Notes under the pieces: model-generated | Told to the model about the DNA's origin: nothing | The model's input: only the letters and a program-made list of their open reading frames with translations | Databases searched by the model: none | Shown: one piece after another, positions 51,551 through 60,343 of the stretch | How positions within the stretch are numbered: position 1 is the first letter of the stretch | Layout: each line of letters opens with the position of its first letter | Position numbers and translations under genes: made by a program | Assembly: GCF_040812015.1 (NCBI RefSeq) | Contig: NZ_JBFNXJ010000020.1 | Span: 1-64,000 of the forward strand | From: Chitinivorax sp. PXF-14 | GTDB lineage: Bacteria > Pseudomonadota > Gammaproteobacteria > Burkholderiales > SCOH01 | Reading direction: 5' to 3' | Length of the DNA stretch: 64,000 nt

Positions 51551-52189
51551 ATGTGGAGTGTGTGGCTGCAGGGTTTGGGCATGGGCGCGAGCCTGATCGT
51601 GGTGATTGGCGCGCAGAATGCGTTCGTGCTCGCGCAGGGCATACGCGGCCGGCACCGCCTCGTGGTGGCGCTGACCTGTGCGCTGTGCGATGCCTTGCTG
51701 ATCGCGCTCGGCGTGGCCGGTGTCGGCACGCTGATCACCACGCAGCCGACGCTGCTCAATCTCGCCGCCTGGGGCGGGGCACTGTTCCTGATCGGCTATG
51801 GCTGGCGCTCGCTCAGGCACGCGCTGAAGCCTCACCAGCTAGAGGCGGATGGCTACGCACAAGGGCCTGCCACGGCGCGCGCGGCGCTGATGACCACGCT
51901 GGCGCTGAGCCTGTTGAACCCGCATGTCTATCTCGATACCGTGGTACTGCTGGGCAGCCTGAGCGCGCAGCATGGGCAGCCCGGCAACATCTGGTTCGGG
52001 TTCGGCGCCGTGACGGCCTCGTTTGCCTGGTTCTTCGGGCTGTGCTTCGGTGCACGCTGGCTGTCGCCCTTGTTCCGCAAGCCGATCAGCTGGCGCCTGC
52101 TCGATGGCTTCACCTGCGCCGTGATGTGGCTGATCGCCGTCTCGCTATTTACGCAGGGCGCCGCCAGGCTGCCCGCGCTGGGGGCCTGA
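51551..52189 (+). CDS. argO: ArgO/LysE family amino acid exporter
   Basis: A 212-residue inner-membrane exporter with about six hydrophobic helices. GAQNAFVLAQGIRGRH near the N terminus is the LysE/ArgO signature, and the second half has NPHVYLDTVVLLGSL. It exports arginine (and lysine analogues) to relieve overload. The divergent argP gene should activate it. An in-frame GTG at 51542 is an alternative start. Confidence 0.95.
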   Translation: MWSVWLQGLGMGASLIVVIGAQNAFVLAQGIRGRHRLVVALTCALCDALLIALGVAGVGTLITTQPTLLNLAAWGGALFLIGYGWRSLRHALKPHQLEADGYAQGPATARAALMTTLALSLLNPHVYLDTVVLLGSLSAQHGQPGNIWFGFGAVTASFAWFFGLCFGARWLSPLFRKPISWRLLDGFTCAVMWLIAVSLFTQGAARLPALGA

Positions 52190-52242
52190 GCGCCCGCTGC
52201 GACGGGCCTGTCTAGGCGTCCGGGCCCTGCCGCGCGGCCGGG

Positions 52243-53130
52243 TCAGATCAGCACATGGTTGACCGCGAAATAGTCCGCCACGGTGCCGAGGAAGATCGTC
52301 CCGCCGATCCAGTTGTTGTCGAGAAAAGCGCGGAAGCATTTTTCAGGAACCCGCTCGCGGATCAGCGAGTACTGGTAGCCAACCATCCCTATCGCCGCCA
52401 CCAGCCCCGCGTAGTACCACACGCCCAGATGGAGCAGGTAGCCCGCGCCCGCCATGCCGGCGAGAAAGAGCACGTAGCACAGCAGGATGGCGGCAATGTC
52501 GAAGCGGCCGAAGGTGATCGCCGAGGTCTTGATGCCGATCTTGAGGTCGTACTCACGGTCGACCAGCGCGTACTCGGTATCGTAGGCGATCGTCCAGACG
52601 ACATTGGCGGCCAGCAGCAGCCAGGCGATCAGGGGCACGTTGCCGAGCACGGCGGCATAGGCCATGGGGATGCCAAAGCCGAAGGCGATGCCGAGGTAGG
52701 CCTGCGGAATGGCGAAGAAGCGCTTGGTGAACGGGTAGCTGGCGGCCAGAAGCAGGGCGGGCACCGAGATCCACTTGGTCAGCGCGTTGAGCGGCAGGAT
52801 CAGCAGGAAAGAGGCGACCGACAGGCCACCGGCGAGCAGCAGCGCCTCTTTGGTGGTGACGCGCCGCGCCGCCAGCGGGCGATCCTTGGTGCGCGCCACG
52901 TGCGGGTCGAAATCGCGGTCGGCGTAATCGTTGATGACGCAGCCGGCCGAGCGCATCAGCACCGTGCCCAGCGTGAATATCCACACCAGCTCCCCGCCCG
53001 GCGTGCCGGCCGAGGCCATCCACAGCCCCCATAGCGTGGGCCAGAGCAGCAGCAGGATACCGATCGGCTTGTCGAGCCGCATCAGCTTTTCGTATTCGTT
53101 GAGCCGCAGTTTCAATGCATCAAAAGTCAT
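52243..53130 (-). CDS. ubiA: 4-hydroxybenzoate polyprenyltransferase UbiA
   Basis: A 295-residue inner-membrane prenyltransferase attaching the polyprenyl tail to 4-hydroxybenzoate in ubiquinone synthesis. Two Asp-rich magnesium/pyrophosphate motifs are visible: NDYADRDFD near residue 75 and the [12 protein letters not shown] region near 195. Eight to nine helices are present. It overlaps ubiC by four bases (ATGA), so the product of chorismate lyase is passed to it in coupled synthesis. ubiD, the next step, is about 50 kb away in this window. Confidence 0.96.
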   Translation of the reverse strand: MTFDALKLRLNEYEKLMRLDKPIGILLLLWPTLWGLWMASAGTPGGELVWIFTLGTVLMRSAGCVINDYADRDFDPHVARTKDRPLAARRVTTKEALLLAGGLSVASFLLILPLNALTKWISVPALLLAASYPFTKRFFAIPQAYLGIAFGFGIPMAYAAVLGNVPLIAWLLLAANVVWTIAYDTEYALVDREYDLKIGIKTSAITFGRFDIAAILLCYVLFLAGMAGAGYLLHLGVWYYAGLVAAIGMVGYQYSLIRERVPEKCFRAFLDNNWIGGTIFLGTVADYFAVNHVLI

Positions 53131-53684
53131 TTGGGTAACTCCAGTACGGCGGGCAGGAACACTTCGGTCACCAGCATCGGCGAGCGTTTCAGCATGAATA
53201 CCGAGCGCCGCGCCCACAACTGCACCGGCAGCGCCGGCAACCATTGCCGGATGCGCCGGTACAGCGGATGGCGGCGGTCGATGTGCTGGAAATGCAGTGC
53301 CAGGCGGCTGACACGCGGGTTGGCGAACAGCACGTGGCCCAGCGGCCGCGACCCGAGCCGCGCGACGAAGCGCCAGGTGCGGCGGATGTGGCGTGGGCAG
53401 GCCACGCTGTGGGCAAACACCGTCGGCTGCTCGTTGCAGCGCAGGATCACCTCGCGCACGAGCCCCTTGCGTGCGGCATCGAGCTCCACCAGCCTGGCCT
53501 CGTCACGGTTGACGCGCTTCAGGCCCTGGTTCAGCACCTCGACGCGGAAACGGCCGGTGCGCGCCTGCAGCCGGGCGGTCAACGAGCCGCGCTCGGTGAG
53601 CCAAGGCCGCAGCGGGTGCGGATGAGACGGAGGGAGGGCCAGCCAGGGGTCGTTGGGATGACGGATTTTCAAGATGGGGGACAT
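53127..53684 (-). CDS. ubiC: Chorismate lyase UbiC
   Basis: A 185-residue enzyme making 4-hydroxybenzoate from chorismate, the entry step of ubiquinone synthesis. The family pattern is seen in [28 protein letters not shown] at the N terminus (the arginine binds substrate), [19 protein letters not shown] and the conserved glutamate in [11 protein letters not shown] near the C terminus. Length is close to E. coli UbiC (165). The ATG giving [10 protein letters not shown] is chosen as the first sensible start. Confidence 0.93.
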   Translation of the reverse strand: MSPILKIRHPNDPWLALPPSHPHPLRPWLTERGSLTARLQARTGRFRVEVLNQGLKRVNRDEARLVELDAARKGLVREVILRCNEQPTVFAHSVACPRHIRRTWRFVARLGSRPLGHVLFANPRVSRLALHFQHIDRRHPLYRRIRQWLPALPVQLWARRSVFMLKRSPMLVTEVFLPAVLELPK

Positions 53685-53920
53685 GGCGCGAGGATCGCCC
53701 GCGCAACGAGCTTGGATTCGAATCCCGCTATTATGCCAAAACCCGTTTGCGCTTCGCCAATTGCCTGCTATGTTGGCCATAGGCGCCGTAAATCGTCACA
53801 TGCGCGCGCATTGCTTGTTAAAATAGCTAAAACAGACACCGCGCTGCCAGCGCCTCCTCCAGCCAATCATAGCCGATGCAACTCACCCCCCCCGCTGACA
53901 ACAGGCAGGATACCGATTCG
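53685..53920. other. Intergenic region between ubiC and the FimV-like gene
   Basis: These 236 bases hold no supported gene. The promoters of both divergent genes should lie here. A run of C residues (near 53886) precedes the chosen start of the FimV-like gene. Confidence 0.45.
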
Positions 53921-55348
53921 ATGCACGCCCTTGGGCGTGCGCTCATGTTTGCCGTGGGCATGGCGGCGGCGCCGATGGCCGGCGCCGTATCGCTCGACGA
54001 AGTGCGGGTGCAATCCACGCTGGGCATGCCCCTGCGCGCGCAGGTGGCCTACCAGGCCGAGCCCGATGACCTGGTCAGTGCCGCGTGCATCAAGCTGTTG
54101 CCCGGCGAGCGCAACGATCCGGGCCTGTTCGGCTTCGCCGGCGGCTGGGTCAAGGTCGACAGCCATGGTCGCAGCGGCGTGATACGCATCGGCAACACCC
54201 GCGCCATCAACGAGCCGGTGCTGAAGTTCTCGCTGCTGTTCGACTGCGGCGCGGGGCGGCTGGTGCGTGATTACACCGTGCTGATCGACCCGGTCGAGCC
54301 GCAGTTCGAGAACGCCGAGCCCAAGCCGGCAATGCCGCCAGCCGCCATCGAGCGCGCGCTGCCGGCACGCCGCAAGCCGCTCAGGGCGCTGCCAACGGAA
54401 GAGGGCGAAGTCGTGCTGCCCGGCGTGACCCGGCGCAACCGGGCCCGTGCCGCCGACGATGCGCGGCTGCAATTGAGCCACGTGACGCCAAACCCGCTGC
54501 GCATGGACCGCCGGCCGGCTGAGCGTGGTTTTGAGCTGAAGCTGTCGAGTGAGCTCGATCCGGCCTTCCTGCAGCGCAAATCTGCCGCCACGGCGTCAGC
54601 CAATCCGCGCGACCCGATGAAGGCCGTGCGGGACGACGACTCGACCGCCGAGATGTTGCGCCTCAACAACCAGATCGACCAGCTTGAAAAGCAGCTGGCG
54701 GAGATGCGCGCACGCGTCACCGCGGCCCCCGAGCCGGCACCAGCATCCGCCGCCAAGGCTTCCGCCTCGCCCAAGCTCGGCGTGATCTCGCATTCCGGTA
54801 TCCAGAGCAACTGGAACACCTGGGGCGACTATGTGATCTGGCTGCTCGGCGGCGCCGTGCTGGCCGGCCTAGGCTATATCTTCTGGCTGTACCGTGCGCG
54901 GCACGGCGCTAATTCCATGCTCAGCGACCACTGGAACGACACCGAGGGCTTCGACATCAAGCCGGCGGCCAATATCCAGCCGCGGGAAAAGCTCCCCAAG
55001 GGCGACATCGGCGACGGGCTCGATTTTGGCACCGCGCGCGACAGCGGCATCATCGTCGACGACCGCGAACGCTGGGCCATCGAGGAGGCGCAGATCTTCC
55101 TCAAGCAGGGCTGGAAGGAGCAGGCGATTGCGCTGCTCGACGACGAGATCACGCGCAGCCCCTACCAGCTCGATGTCTGGCTCATGCTGTTCGACATCTT
55201 CCACAAGGAACACGACCGCGACCGCTTTGCCCACTATGCCGAGCGCTTTCGCTCGCTCGTGCGCGGCCTGCCGATCTGGAACTCGATCCGCGAGATGGGC
55301 CTCGCCATCGACCCGGAAAACCCCCTCTACAGCACCGCCACGACCTGA
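53921..55348 (+). CDS. FimV-like pilus/polar assembly protein
   Basis: A 475-residue protein with a signal peptide (MHALGRALMFAVGMAAAPMAGA) and a FimV-type N-terminal domain (VSLDEVRVQSTLGMPLRAQVAYQ). A Pro/Arg-rich linker follows, then a coiled coil (about 255-285, LRLNNQIDQLEKQLAEMRAR), one membrane helix (about 315-335) and a cytoplasmic helical region (about 400-470, AQIFLKQGWKEQAIALLDDEI) like the FimV C-terminal TPR domain. The LysM domain of full FimV is not seen, and the protein is short for the family. FimV/HubP proteins organise type IV pili and the cell pole. The ATG at 53921 is preferred; an ATG at 53876 adds a non-signal leader. Confidence 0.78.
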   Translation: MHALGRALMFAVGMAAAPMAGAVSLDEVRVQSTLGMPLRAQVAYQAEPDDLVSAACIKLLPGERNDPGLFGFAGGWVKVDSHGRSGVIRIGNTRAINEPVLKFSLLFDCGAGRLVRDYTVLIDPVEPQFENAEPKPAMPPAAIERALPARRKPLRALPTEEGEVVLPGVTRRNRARAADDARLQLSHVTPNPLRMDRRPAERGFELKLSSELDPAFLQRKSAATASANPRDPMKAVRDDDSTAEMLRLNNQIDQLEKQLAEMRARVTAAPEPAPASAAKASASPKLGVISHSGIQSNWNTWGDYVIWLLGGAVLAGLGYIFWLYRARHGANSMLSDHWNDTEGFDIKPAANIQPREKLPKGDIGDGLDFGTARDSGIIVDDRERWAIEEAQIFLKQGWKEQAIALLDDEITRSPYQLDVWLMLFDIFHKEHDRDRFAHYAERFRSLVRGLPIWNSIREMGLAIDPENPLYSTATT

Positions 55349-55453
55349 CTACAATGGGCGCGGTGCGTCTGCCTCGCCGGGAGCTGCCCGCGTGTTGCCG
55401 CCCTGGCTGTTTCGGTCTACAAACAATGTGTCGACCTTGTGGGGTAGCGCGTC

Positions 55454-56083
55454 ATGCGTCTGAGCAGCCGGGCCATCGTCGATGGCCAGAAGATTCCCGA
55501 AACCTATTGCTTCGGCAAGCCCGATTCGGCCCAGCATGTGGCGCTGGCCGCCAATCGCAATCCCGACCTGGCCTGGCATGACCTGCCGGCGGGCACGCGC
55601 TCCCTGGCGCTGATCTGCCACGACCCCGATGTGCCGAGCCGTGGCGACGACGTCAACCAGGCCGGCAAGACCGTGCCGGCCAGTCTGCCGCGCGTCGATT
55701 TCTTCCATTGGGTGCTGGTCGACATCGACCCGGCCGTCGGCGGGATCGCCGAGGCCGCGCACAGCGACGGCATCACGCCACGTGGCAAGCCCGAGCAGGT
55801 GAGCCTGCAAGGCGCACGGCATGGGCTGAACGACTATACCGGCTGGTTTGCGGGCGATGCGGACATGTCGGGCCACTATCTCGGCTACGACGGCCCGTGC
55901 CCGCCGTGGAACGACAGTATCCCGCATCATTATGTGTTTACCGTCTATGCGCTCGATATCGCCCGCTGCCCGGTGGAGGGCCGCTTCGGCGGTGCCGATG
56001 TGCGCCGCGCCATGGCAGGGCACCTGCTGGGGCAGGCCAGCTTGACTGGCTGGTACACGCTGAACCCGGCAGTGGCGGGCTAG
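55454..56083 (+). CDS. YbhB/YbcL family Raf-kinase-inhibitor-like (PEBP) protein
   Basis: A 209-residue phosphatidylethanolamine-binding-protein-fold member. Signatures: LALICHDPDVPS, VDFFHWVLVDIDP and YDGPCPPWNDSIPHHYVFTVYALD, which form the anion-binding pocket. The bacterial YbhB proteins have no established job. No signal peptide is seen. It is a single gene between the FimV-like protein and the secreted hydrolase. Confidence 0.93.
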   Translation: MRLSSRAIVDGQKIPETYCFGKPDSAQHVALAANRNPDLAWHDLPAGTRSLALICHDPDVPSRGDDVNQAGKTVPASLPRVDFFHWVLVDIDPAVGGIAEAAHSDGITPRGKPEQVSLQGARHGLNDYTGWFAGDADMSGHYLGYDGPCPPWNDSIPHHYVFTVYALDIARCPVEGRFGGADVRRAMAGHLLGQASLTGWYTLNPAVAG

Positions 56084-56200
56084 CTCGGGCGCTGCCGGCA
56101 TCCGCTGCGTAACATGGCACGGCAGTATGCCCGGAGCGCCGCGCCCAGCGCCGGTTCTGGCATGATGGAGCAGGGCTCTGGCTGGCTCAAAGGAGGCAAT

Positions 56201-56983
56201 ATGTGGAAGCTGATTGCAAGGCTCGGCCTGATGGCCTGCCTGGGGGTGACGGCTGCCCCGGCCCTGGCGGCCAAGGCCGAAAGCGTCGACTACCGGCAGG
56301 GCGACACGCTACTCGAAGGTTATGTCGCCTATCCCGAGCAGGGCGGCAAGCATCCAGCGGTGTTGATCGTGCATGACTGGACGGGCGTCGGCGACTACGT
56401 GAAGGGCCGCGCGCGCCAACTGGCGGACCTGGGCTATGTAGCATTCGCCGTCGATGTCTATGGCAAGGGCGTGCGGCCCGCCGACGGGCCCGAGGCCGGT
56501 AGGGTTTCGGCGATCTACAAGAACGATCGCGCGCTGCTGCGGGCCCGGCTCAAGTCGGGCTACGACTGGCTCATGCAGCAGCCGCAGGTCGATACCCACC
56601 GCATCGCCGCTATGGGTTACTGCTTTGGCGGCCTGGCGGCGCTCGAGCTGGCGCGCAGCGGTGCGCCCATCGTCGGCACGGTGTCGTTTCACGGCGAACT
56701 GAGCAATCCCAAGCCCGACGATGCGCGCAATATCAAGGGCAAGGTGCTGGTGCTGCACGGCGCGCTCGATCCCTTCGTCAAGGCCGAGCAGGTTGCGGCC
56801 TTCCAGAGCGAGATGAATGCGGCCGGCGTCGATTACCAGTTCATCACCTACAGCGGCGCGGTGCACTCGTTCACCAAGCCCGCCGCCGGCAACGACATCA
56901 GCAAAGGCCAGGCCTACAACGCCACGGCCGACCGCCGCTCGTTCGAGGCGATGAAAACCTTCCTGCACGAGGTGATGCAGTAA
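56201..56983 (+). CDS. Exported dienelactone hydrolase family protein
   Basis: A 260-residue alpha/beta hydrolase with a signal peptide (MWKLIARLGLMACLGVTAAPALAA). The nucleophile is the cysteine of AAMGYCFGGLAALE, the Asp is in HGALDPFVK and the His in GAVHSFTKPA, the order expected of dienelactone hydrolase. AAAGGAGGCAAT before the ATG is a strong ribosome-binding site, which decides this start over longer frames. The substrate is unknown; the family acts on lactones and related esters. It converges on the acetoacetate decarboxylase-like gene. Confidence 0.93.
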   Translation: MWKLIARLGLMACLGVTAAPALAAKAESVDYRQGDTLLEGYVAYPEQGGKHPAVLIVHDWTGVGDYVKGRARQLADLGYVAFAVDVYGKGVRPADGPEAGRVSAIYKNDRALLRARLKSGYDWLMQQPQVDTHRIAAMGYCFGGLAALELARSGAPIVGTVSFHGELSNPKPDDARNIKGKVLVLHGALDPFVKAEQVAAFQSEMNAAGVDYQFITYSGAVHSFTKPAAGNDISKGQAYNATADRRSFEAMKTFLHEVMQ

Positions 56984-57136
56984 GAACCGGCGCGCGAGCT
57001 TGTGGCACAGGACTGACCGGGGCCCGTGCGTTGCGCGATGCCCTGATGTCCGCCCGTGCTACGCGGCCCGCCATCCCGTTGCGCCTTGCTCGCGAGCGCG
57101 CGTGAACTGCGGGCCGCTTGCCGCAAGCGTGCCGGC

Positions 57137-57820
57137 CTAGAGCTGCGTGATCTGCGATAGCGGAAAGCGCATGCGGAAATCGGTAATGCGGAACGCGGCC
57201 AGCGGCTTGCCCTTGGCGATGTCGGGGAAGTGCCGTGCGTCGATGGTGGCCGACAACAGCCGCGCAAAGCGGGTGTGGCCGCGGGCGCTCGGCGTGTAGA
57301 TGTATTCCCGGCCCTGCCAGTGCTGGCCGAGTGTGTGCAGCCCGGCCGGCGTGATCGCGGTGTGGATGGGCAGGCGCGGGCCGAAGGCCTTGAAGCGGAG
57401 GTCGGCGAACACCTGGCCGTCGAGCAGCGCGCGCACGCGGTCGATGTCGCCATCGGCGCCATACTGGACATCGAACTCGCACACGGCCTTGGGTATGCCC
57501 CAGTTGCACTGGCCGTTCACGACGCTGGCTTCGCTCGACACATAGATCTTGCTGATCGACAGGTAGCGCTTGCCGGAAAAATCGAAGCTGCCCGGGATGA
57601 ACAGCAATTCGTGGTAAGGGCCGACATCCGAACTCGTGTAGTCGACGAACATCAGATACGCGATCTTGCCGCGCCGGCTGGGGCGCAGGCTGTCCGGCAC
57701 GAAACATTCGCAATCCAGCACCTGCTGCGGCATGCGCAGCGCCACGACATAGCCGCTGCCGGTCAGGTTCCACGGTGCCGGGCAGGTGGGCACCTGGGGT
57801 GGGTTTTCCAGCTTGCTCAT
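57137..57820 (-). CDS. Acetoacetate decarboxylase family protein
   Basis: A 227-residue protein of the ADC superfamily. GPYHELLFIPG and NWGIPKAVCEF are conserved blocks, and the lysine of GIPK corresponds to the Schiff-base Lys of true acetoacetate decarboxylase (YPKK). Many family members are not decarboxylases, and no CoA-transferase or solvent-pathway gene is nearby, so the reaction is uncertain. It stands alone on the minus strand; AGGAGGATGAGC precedes the ATG. Confidence 0.83.
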   Translation of the reverse strand: MSKLENPPQVPTCPAPWNLTGSGYVVALRMPQQVLDCECFVPDSLRPSRRGKIAYLMFVDYTSSDVGPYHELLFIPGSFDFSGKRYLSISKIYVSSEASVVNGQCNWGIPKAVCEFDVQYGADGDIDRVRALLDGQVFADLRFKAFGPRLPIHTAITPAGLHTLGQHWQGREYIYTPSARGHTRFARLLSATIDARHFPDIAKGKPLAAFRITDFRMRFPLSQITQL

Positions 57821-58238
57821 GAAAGCTCATCCTCCTGGGTAGATAAACGATGCGGCGGTGTGCCGCTCTTACCCCGTTTTTATCGGCCTGATCCACGGCG
57901 CCGGTGGTCCAATGCGGTGGAAATCAAGCACTTGCTTTGTGTGTGCAGATACTAACGCCCACCCACGATCCGCGCCAGCCTTTGCGTGTTAAATCGCTAT
58001 CGGGCAGGGCTCGGTGATCGCAACAAGCAATTGAACAGCCAGCCGGGTTATGTGCTACGAAAGCAATAGGGAGGCCGATAGAAGGCCACCTCGACCAGCC
58101 GATGCGCGAGCGGAATCCCGCTGCATGGCATTGGGTCTCCGCTCTGGCTGCCCGATGGCTGCCGGGCGGCGAGCCCGGCTCGGTTGGCACGCGCCCGCGG
58201 GGCCCCGTCGAGGTGCCTTGACCATGAAGGAGACCACC
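57821..58238. other. Divergent intergenic region upstream of the decarboxylase-like gene
   Basis: These 418 bases have no supported gene; open frames crossing it are unconvincing. A GC hairpin GCCGGGC-GGCGA-GCCCGGC lies at 58161-58179 without a T-run. Promoters for the two divergent genes should be here, but no clear boxes were found. Confidence 0.5.
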
Positions 58239-58751
58239 ATGCGCAGACGCCTTTACTTCCTGCTGCCCGATATCCAGAGCGCCCAGAAAACGATGAACGA
58301 TCTCTTGCTCATGCGTATCGGCGAGCGGCACCTGCATTTCATGGCCCGCGACGGGACAGACCTGTCGATGCTGCACGAAGCCAATCTGTTGCAGACGACC
58401 GACCTGGTGCACAGCGCCGAGTTGGGTCTGCTGATCGGCGGCGGCATCGGTATCGCTGCCGGCCTGGCCGCAGCGTTTTTCCCGCCCGTCGGCGATGCGC
58501 CGCAATGGGGGCTGGCGCTGATGATGTTCGTGATCGGCTGCGGTTTCGGCTCCTGGGTGGCGAGCATGATCGGCAGCTCGGCGCCCAACAGCCGGTTGCG
58601 TCAGTTCAAGGCTGCGCTCGAGGCAGGCTACATCCTGCTCATGGTCGATGTGCCGCGCTGGCGTGTCGACGAGATCGGCGCCAAGGTGGAAAGCGAGCAC
58701 ACCGAGGTGGTGCCGCGCGGCATCGAGCCGAGCATCCCGGCCTTTCCCTGA
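58239..58751 (+). CDS. DUF1269-like membrane protein
   Basis: A 170-residue protein. Residues 1-75 are a soluble alpha/beta part (RRRLYFLLPDIQSAQKTMNDLL). Two hydrophobic segments (LGLLIGGGIGIAAGLAAAFF and LALMMFVIGCGFGSWVASMI) follow, with glycine-zipper spacing, and then a C-terminal soluble part with VDVPRWRVDEI. This layout fits the DUF1269 group of small membrane proteins without known function; the family name is from memory. GAAGGAGACCACC precedes the ATG and decides this start against one five codons before. Confidence 0.75.
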   Translation: MRRRLYFLLPDIQSAQKTMNDLLLMRIGERHLHFMARDGTDLSMLHEANLLQTTDLVHSAELGLLIGGGIGIAAGLAAAFFPPVGDAPQWGLALMMFVIGCGFGSWVASMIGSSAPNSRLRQFKAALEAGYILLMVDVPRWRVDEIGAKVESEHTEVVPRGIEPSIPAFP

Positions 58752-58895
58752 GCCTGCCGCGCAAGCCGTGCCGGACGCCACTGCGGCTGCCTGGCCGCAA
58801 GTGTGGCGGGCCGCCCGCAGCAGGGGCCGGTTTGCCGGCGCACTGTGCTTGGGCTAAAATCCCGCGCTTTTCCAGTTACTTGCGAGCGAGCGGGC

Positions 58896-59315
58896 ATGGT
58901 GGTGTACGACATCGGCTGTGGAGCCGGGCACAAGTTCGAGGGCTGGTTTGCCTCGAGCGAGGATTTTGACACCCAGATGCAGCGCGCCCTGGTGCAGTGC
59001 CCGCTGTGCGGCACCCACAAGCTGCGCAAGCTGCCGGCCACCGCTGTCGTCAACGTCGGGCAGCAGCCCGAGCTGCCCGACGGTGCCGAAGTGATCGACC
59101 TGGGCGCGGTATTGCGCGGCCTGCGTGAGCATGTGCTTTCGCATAGCGAGGATGTTGGCCATCGCTTTCCCGAGGAAGTGCGCCGGATTCTGCGCGGCGA
59201 TGCGCCCGAGCGGCTGATTCGCGGCGCGGCGAGCCGCGTGGAAGTCGAGACGCTGGCCGATGAGGGCATCGCGGTCATGTCGCTGGCCGACGTGCCTGAA
59301 GACAATCTGCACTGA
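58896..59315 (+). CDS. DUF1178 family protein
   Basis: A 139-residue protein that matches DUF1178: MVVYDIGCGAGHKFEGWFASSEDFD and ALVQCPLCGTH at the N terminus, and ASRVEVETLADEGIAVMSL at the C terminus. The cysteine-rich N-terminal part may bind a metal like a zinc ribbon. Members have no known function and are common in proteobacteria. The YkgJ-type gene follows within 14 bases, so the two are probably one operon. Confidence 0.92.
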   Translation: MVVYDIGCGAGHKFEGWFASSEDFDTQMQRALVQCPLCGTHKLRKLPATAVVNVGQQPELPDGAEVIDLGAVLRGLREHVLSHSEDVGHRFPEEVRRILRGDAPERLIRGAASRVEVETLADEGIAVMSLADVPEDNLH

Positions 59316-59329
59316 GCGTGCGACTGCCG

Positions 59330-59668
59330 ATGAGCGCCAATCCCTGCCTGAGCTGCGGCGCCTGCTGCGCGGCGTTTCGCGTCACCTTCCACCATTCCGA
59401 GCTCGAGAGCGAGGGTGGCGCGGTGCCCGATGGCCTGGCCGTCGAAGAAACCGCAACACTGTGTCGCATGCGTGGCACTGATTACGCTCGTCCGCGTTGC
59501 GCGGCGCTGACCGGCACCATCGGCGAGCAGGTTGGTTGCGGCATCTATTTCGAACGGCCGTCGCCGTGCCGCGAATTCGCGCCGATGGCCGAGCTTGGCT
59601 TGTTCAGCGAGGCCTGCAACCGCGCGCGTGCACGCCACGGCCTGCCACCGTTGCCGGTTGACGGCTGA
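59330..59668 (+). CDS. YkgJ family cysteine-cluster protein
   Basis: A 112-residue protein with eight cysteines in the YkgJ pattern: NPCLSCGACCAAFRV at the N terminus (CxxCGxCC), then CRMRG, RCAAL, GCGIYFERPSPCREF and ACNRAR. The family is predicted to bind metal, probably an Fe-S or zinc cluster, with unknown function. A GTG at 59318 is an alternative start. It follows the DUF1178 gene. Confidence 0.92.
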   Translation: MSANPCLSCGACCAAFRVTFHHSELESEGGAVPDGLAVEETATLCRMRGTDYARPRCAALTGTIGEQVGCGIYFERPSPCREFAPMAELGLFSEACNRARARHGLPPLPVDG

Positions 59669-59701
59669 CCCCGGCCTGTTTCTGCTGTCATCGCGTATCG
59701 G

Positions 59702-60214
59702 CTAGAGCGGCCGCGCCATGAGCACGGCGCTGCTGCCGTAGCCGGCTGCCAGCTTGGCGCTCAGCCGGGGCGCCACGCGCCGCACCGGCAGGTAGCCATG
59801 GCGCTGCCAGAAACCGTCCGCACCCTGCACCGCCACCAATGCCGAACGGCGAAATCCCGCCCGTTTCGCGCCATCGAGCGCGGCCCTGAACAGGCGCTGC
59901 GCAACACCGCGCCCCTGCGCGGCGGGCGAGATCGCCATGTCGTGGATGAAATAGCTGTCCGCCGTCGCCGGCAGCGCGGCCAGGGGCGTGTCGAGCGCCG
60001 GCGGGCGGGCGTGTGTCCACGGATGGGAAAACAGGTAGCCGAGCAGGCGCCCTTGTTCCTCTGCCACCCAACAGCCCTGCGGGGCCAGGCCCAGCTTGGC
60101 CGAGAAGGCCGCGGCGGATTCCTGCATCAGGTCCGGATAGCAGGCTCGCTGAATCTCGAGAACGGCGGCAATGTCGCCCCCTTGCATCGGGCGGACGGAA
60201 ACGGCGGCTTTCAT
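59702..60214 (-). CDS. GNAT family N-acetyltransferase
   Basis: A 170-residue acetyltransferase. The acetyl-CoA-binding motif A is in AISPAAQGRGVAQRLFRAAL (Q/RxxGxG/A). The start MKAAVSVRPMQGGDIAAVLEIQ is typical of RimI-like and small-molecule acetyltransferases. The acceptor is unknown. It stands between converging YkgJ and the divergent polysaccharide pyruvyl transferase-like gene. Confidence 0.93.
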   Translation of the reverse strand: MKAAVSVRPMQGGDIAAVLEIQRACYPDLMQESAAAFSAKLGLAPQGCWVAEEQGRLLGYLFSHPWTHARPPALDTPLAALPATADSYFIHDMAISPAAQGRGVAQRLFRAALDGAKRAGFRRSALVAVQGADGFWQRHGYLPVRRVAPRLSAKLAAGYGSSAVLMARPL

Positions 60215-60343
60215 CGCAGGGCGTATGGCGGGAAAAGCCGCGAATTCTATACAAAATCATATATTTGTCCAGGCTTGCGGGCGGCTGGCCAGGCGCGTGG
60301 CGGCAACTACAATGAAAGCTGATCCACCCGTTTTGCCCTGATC

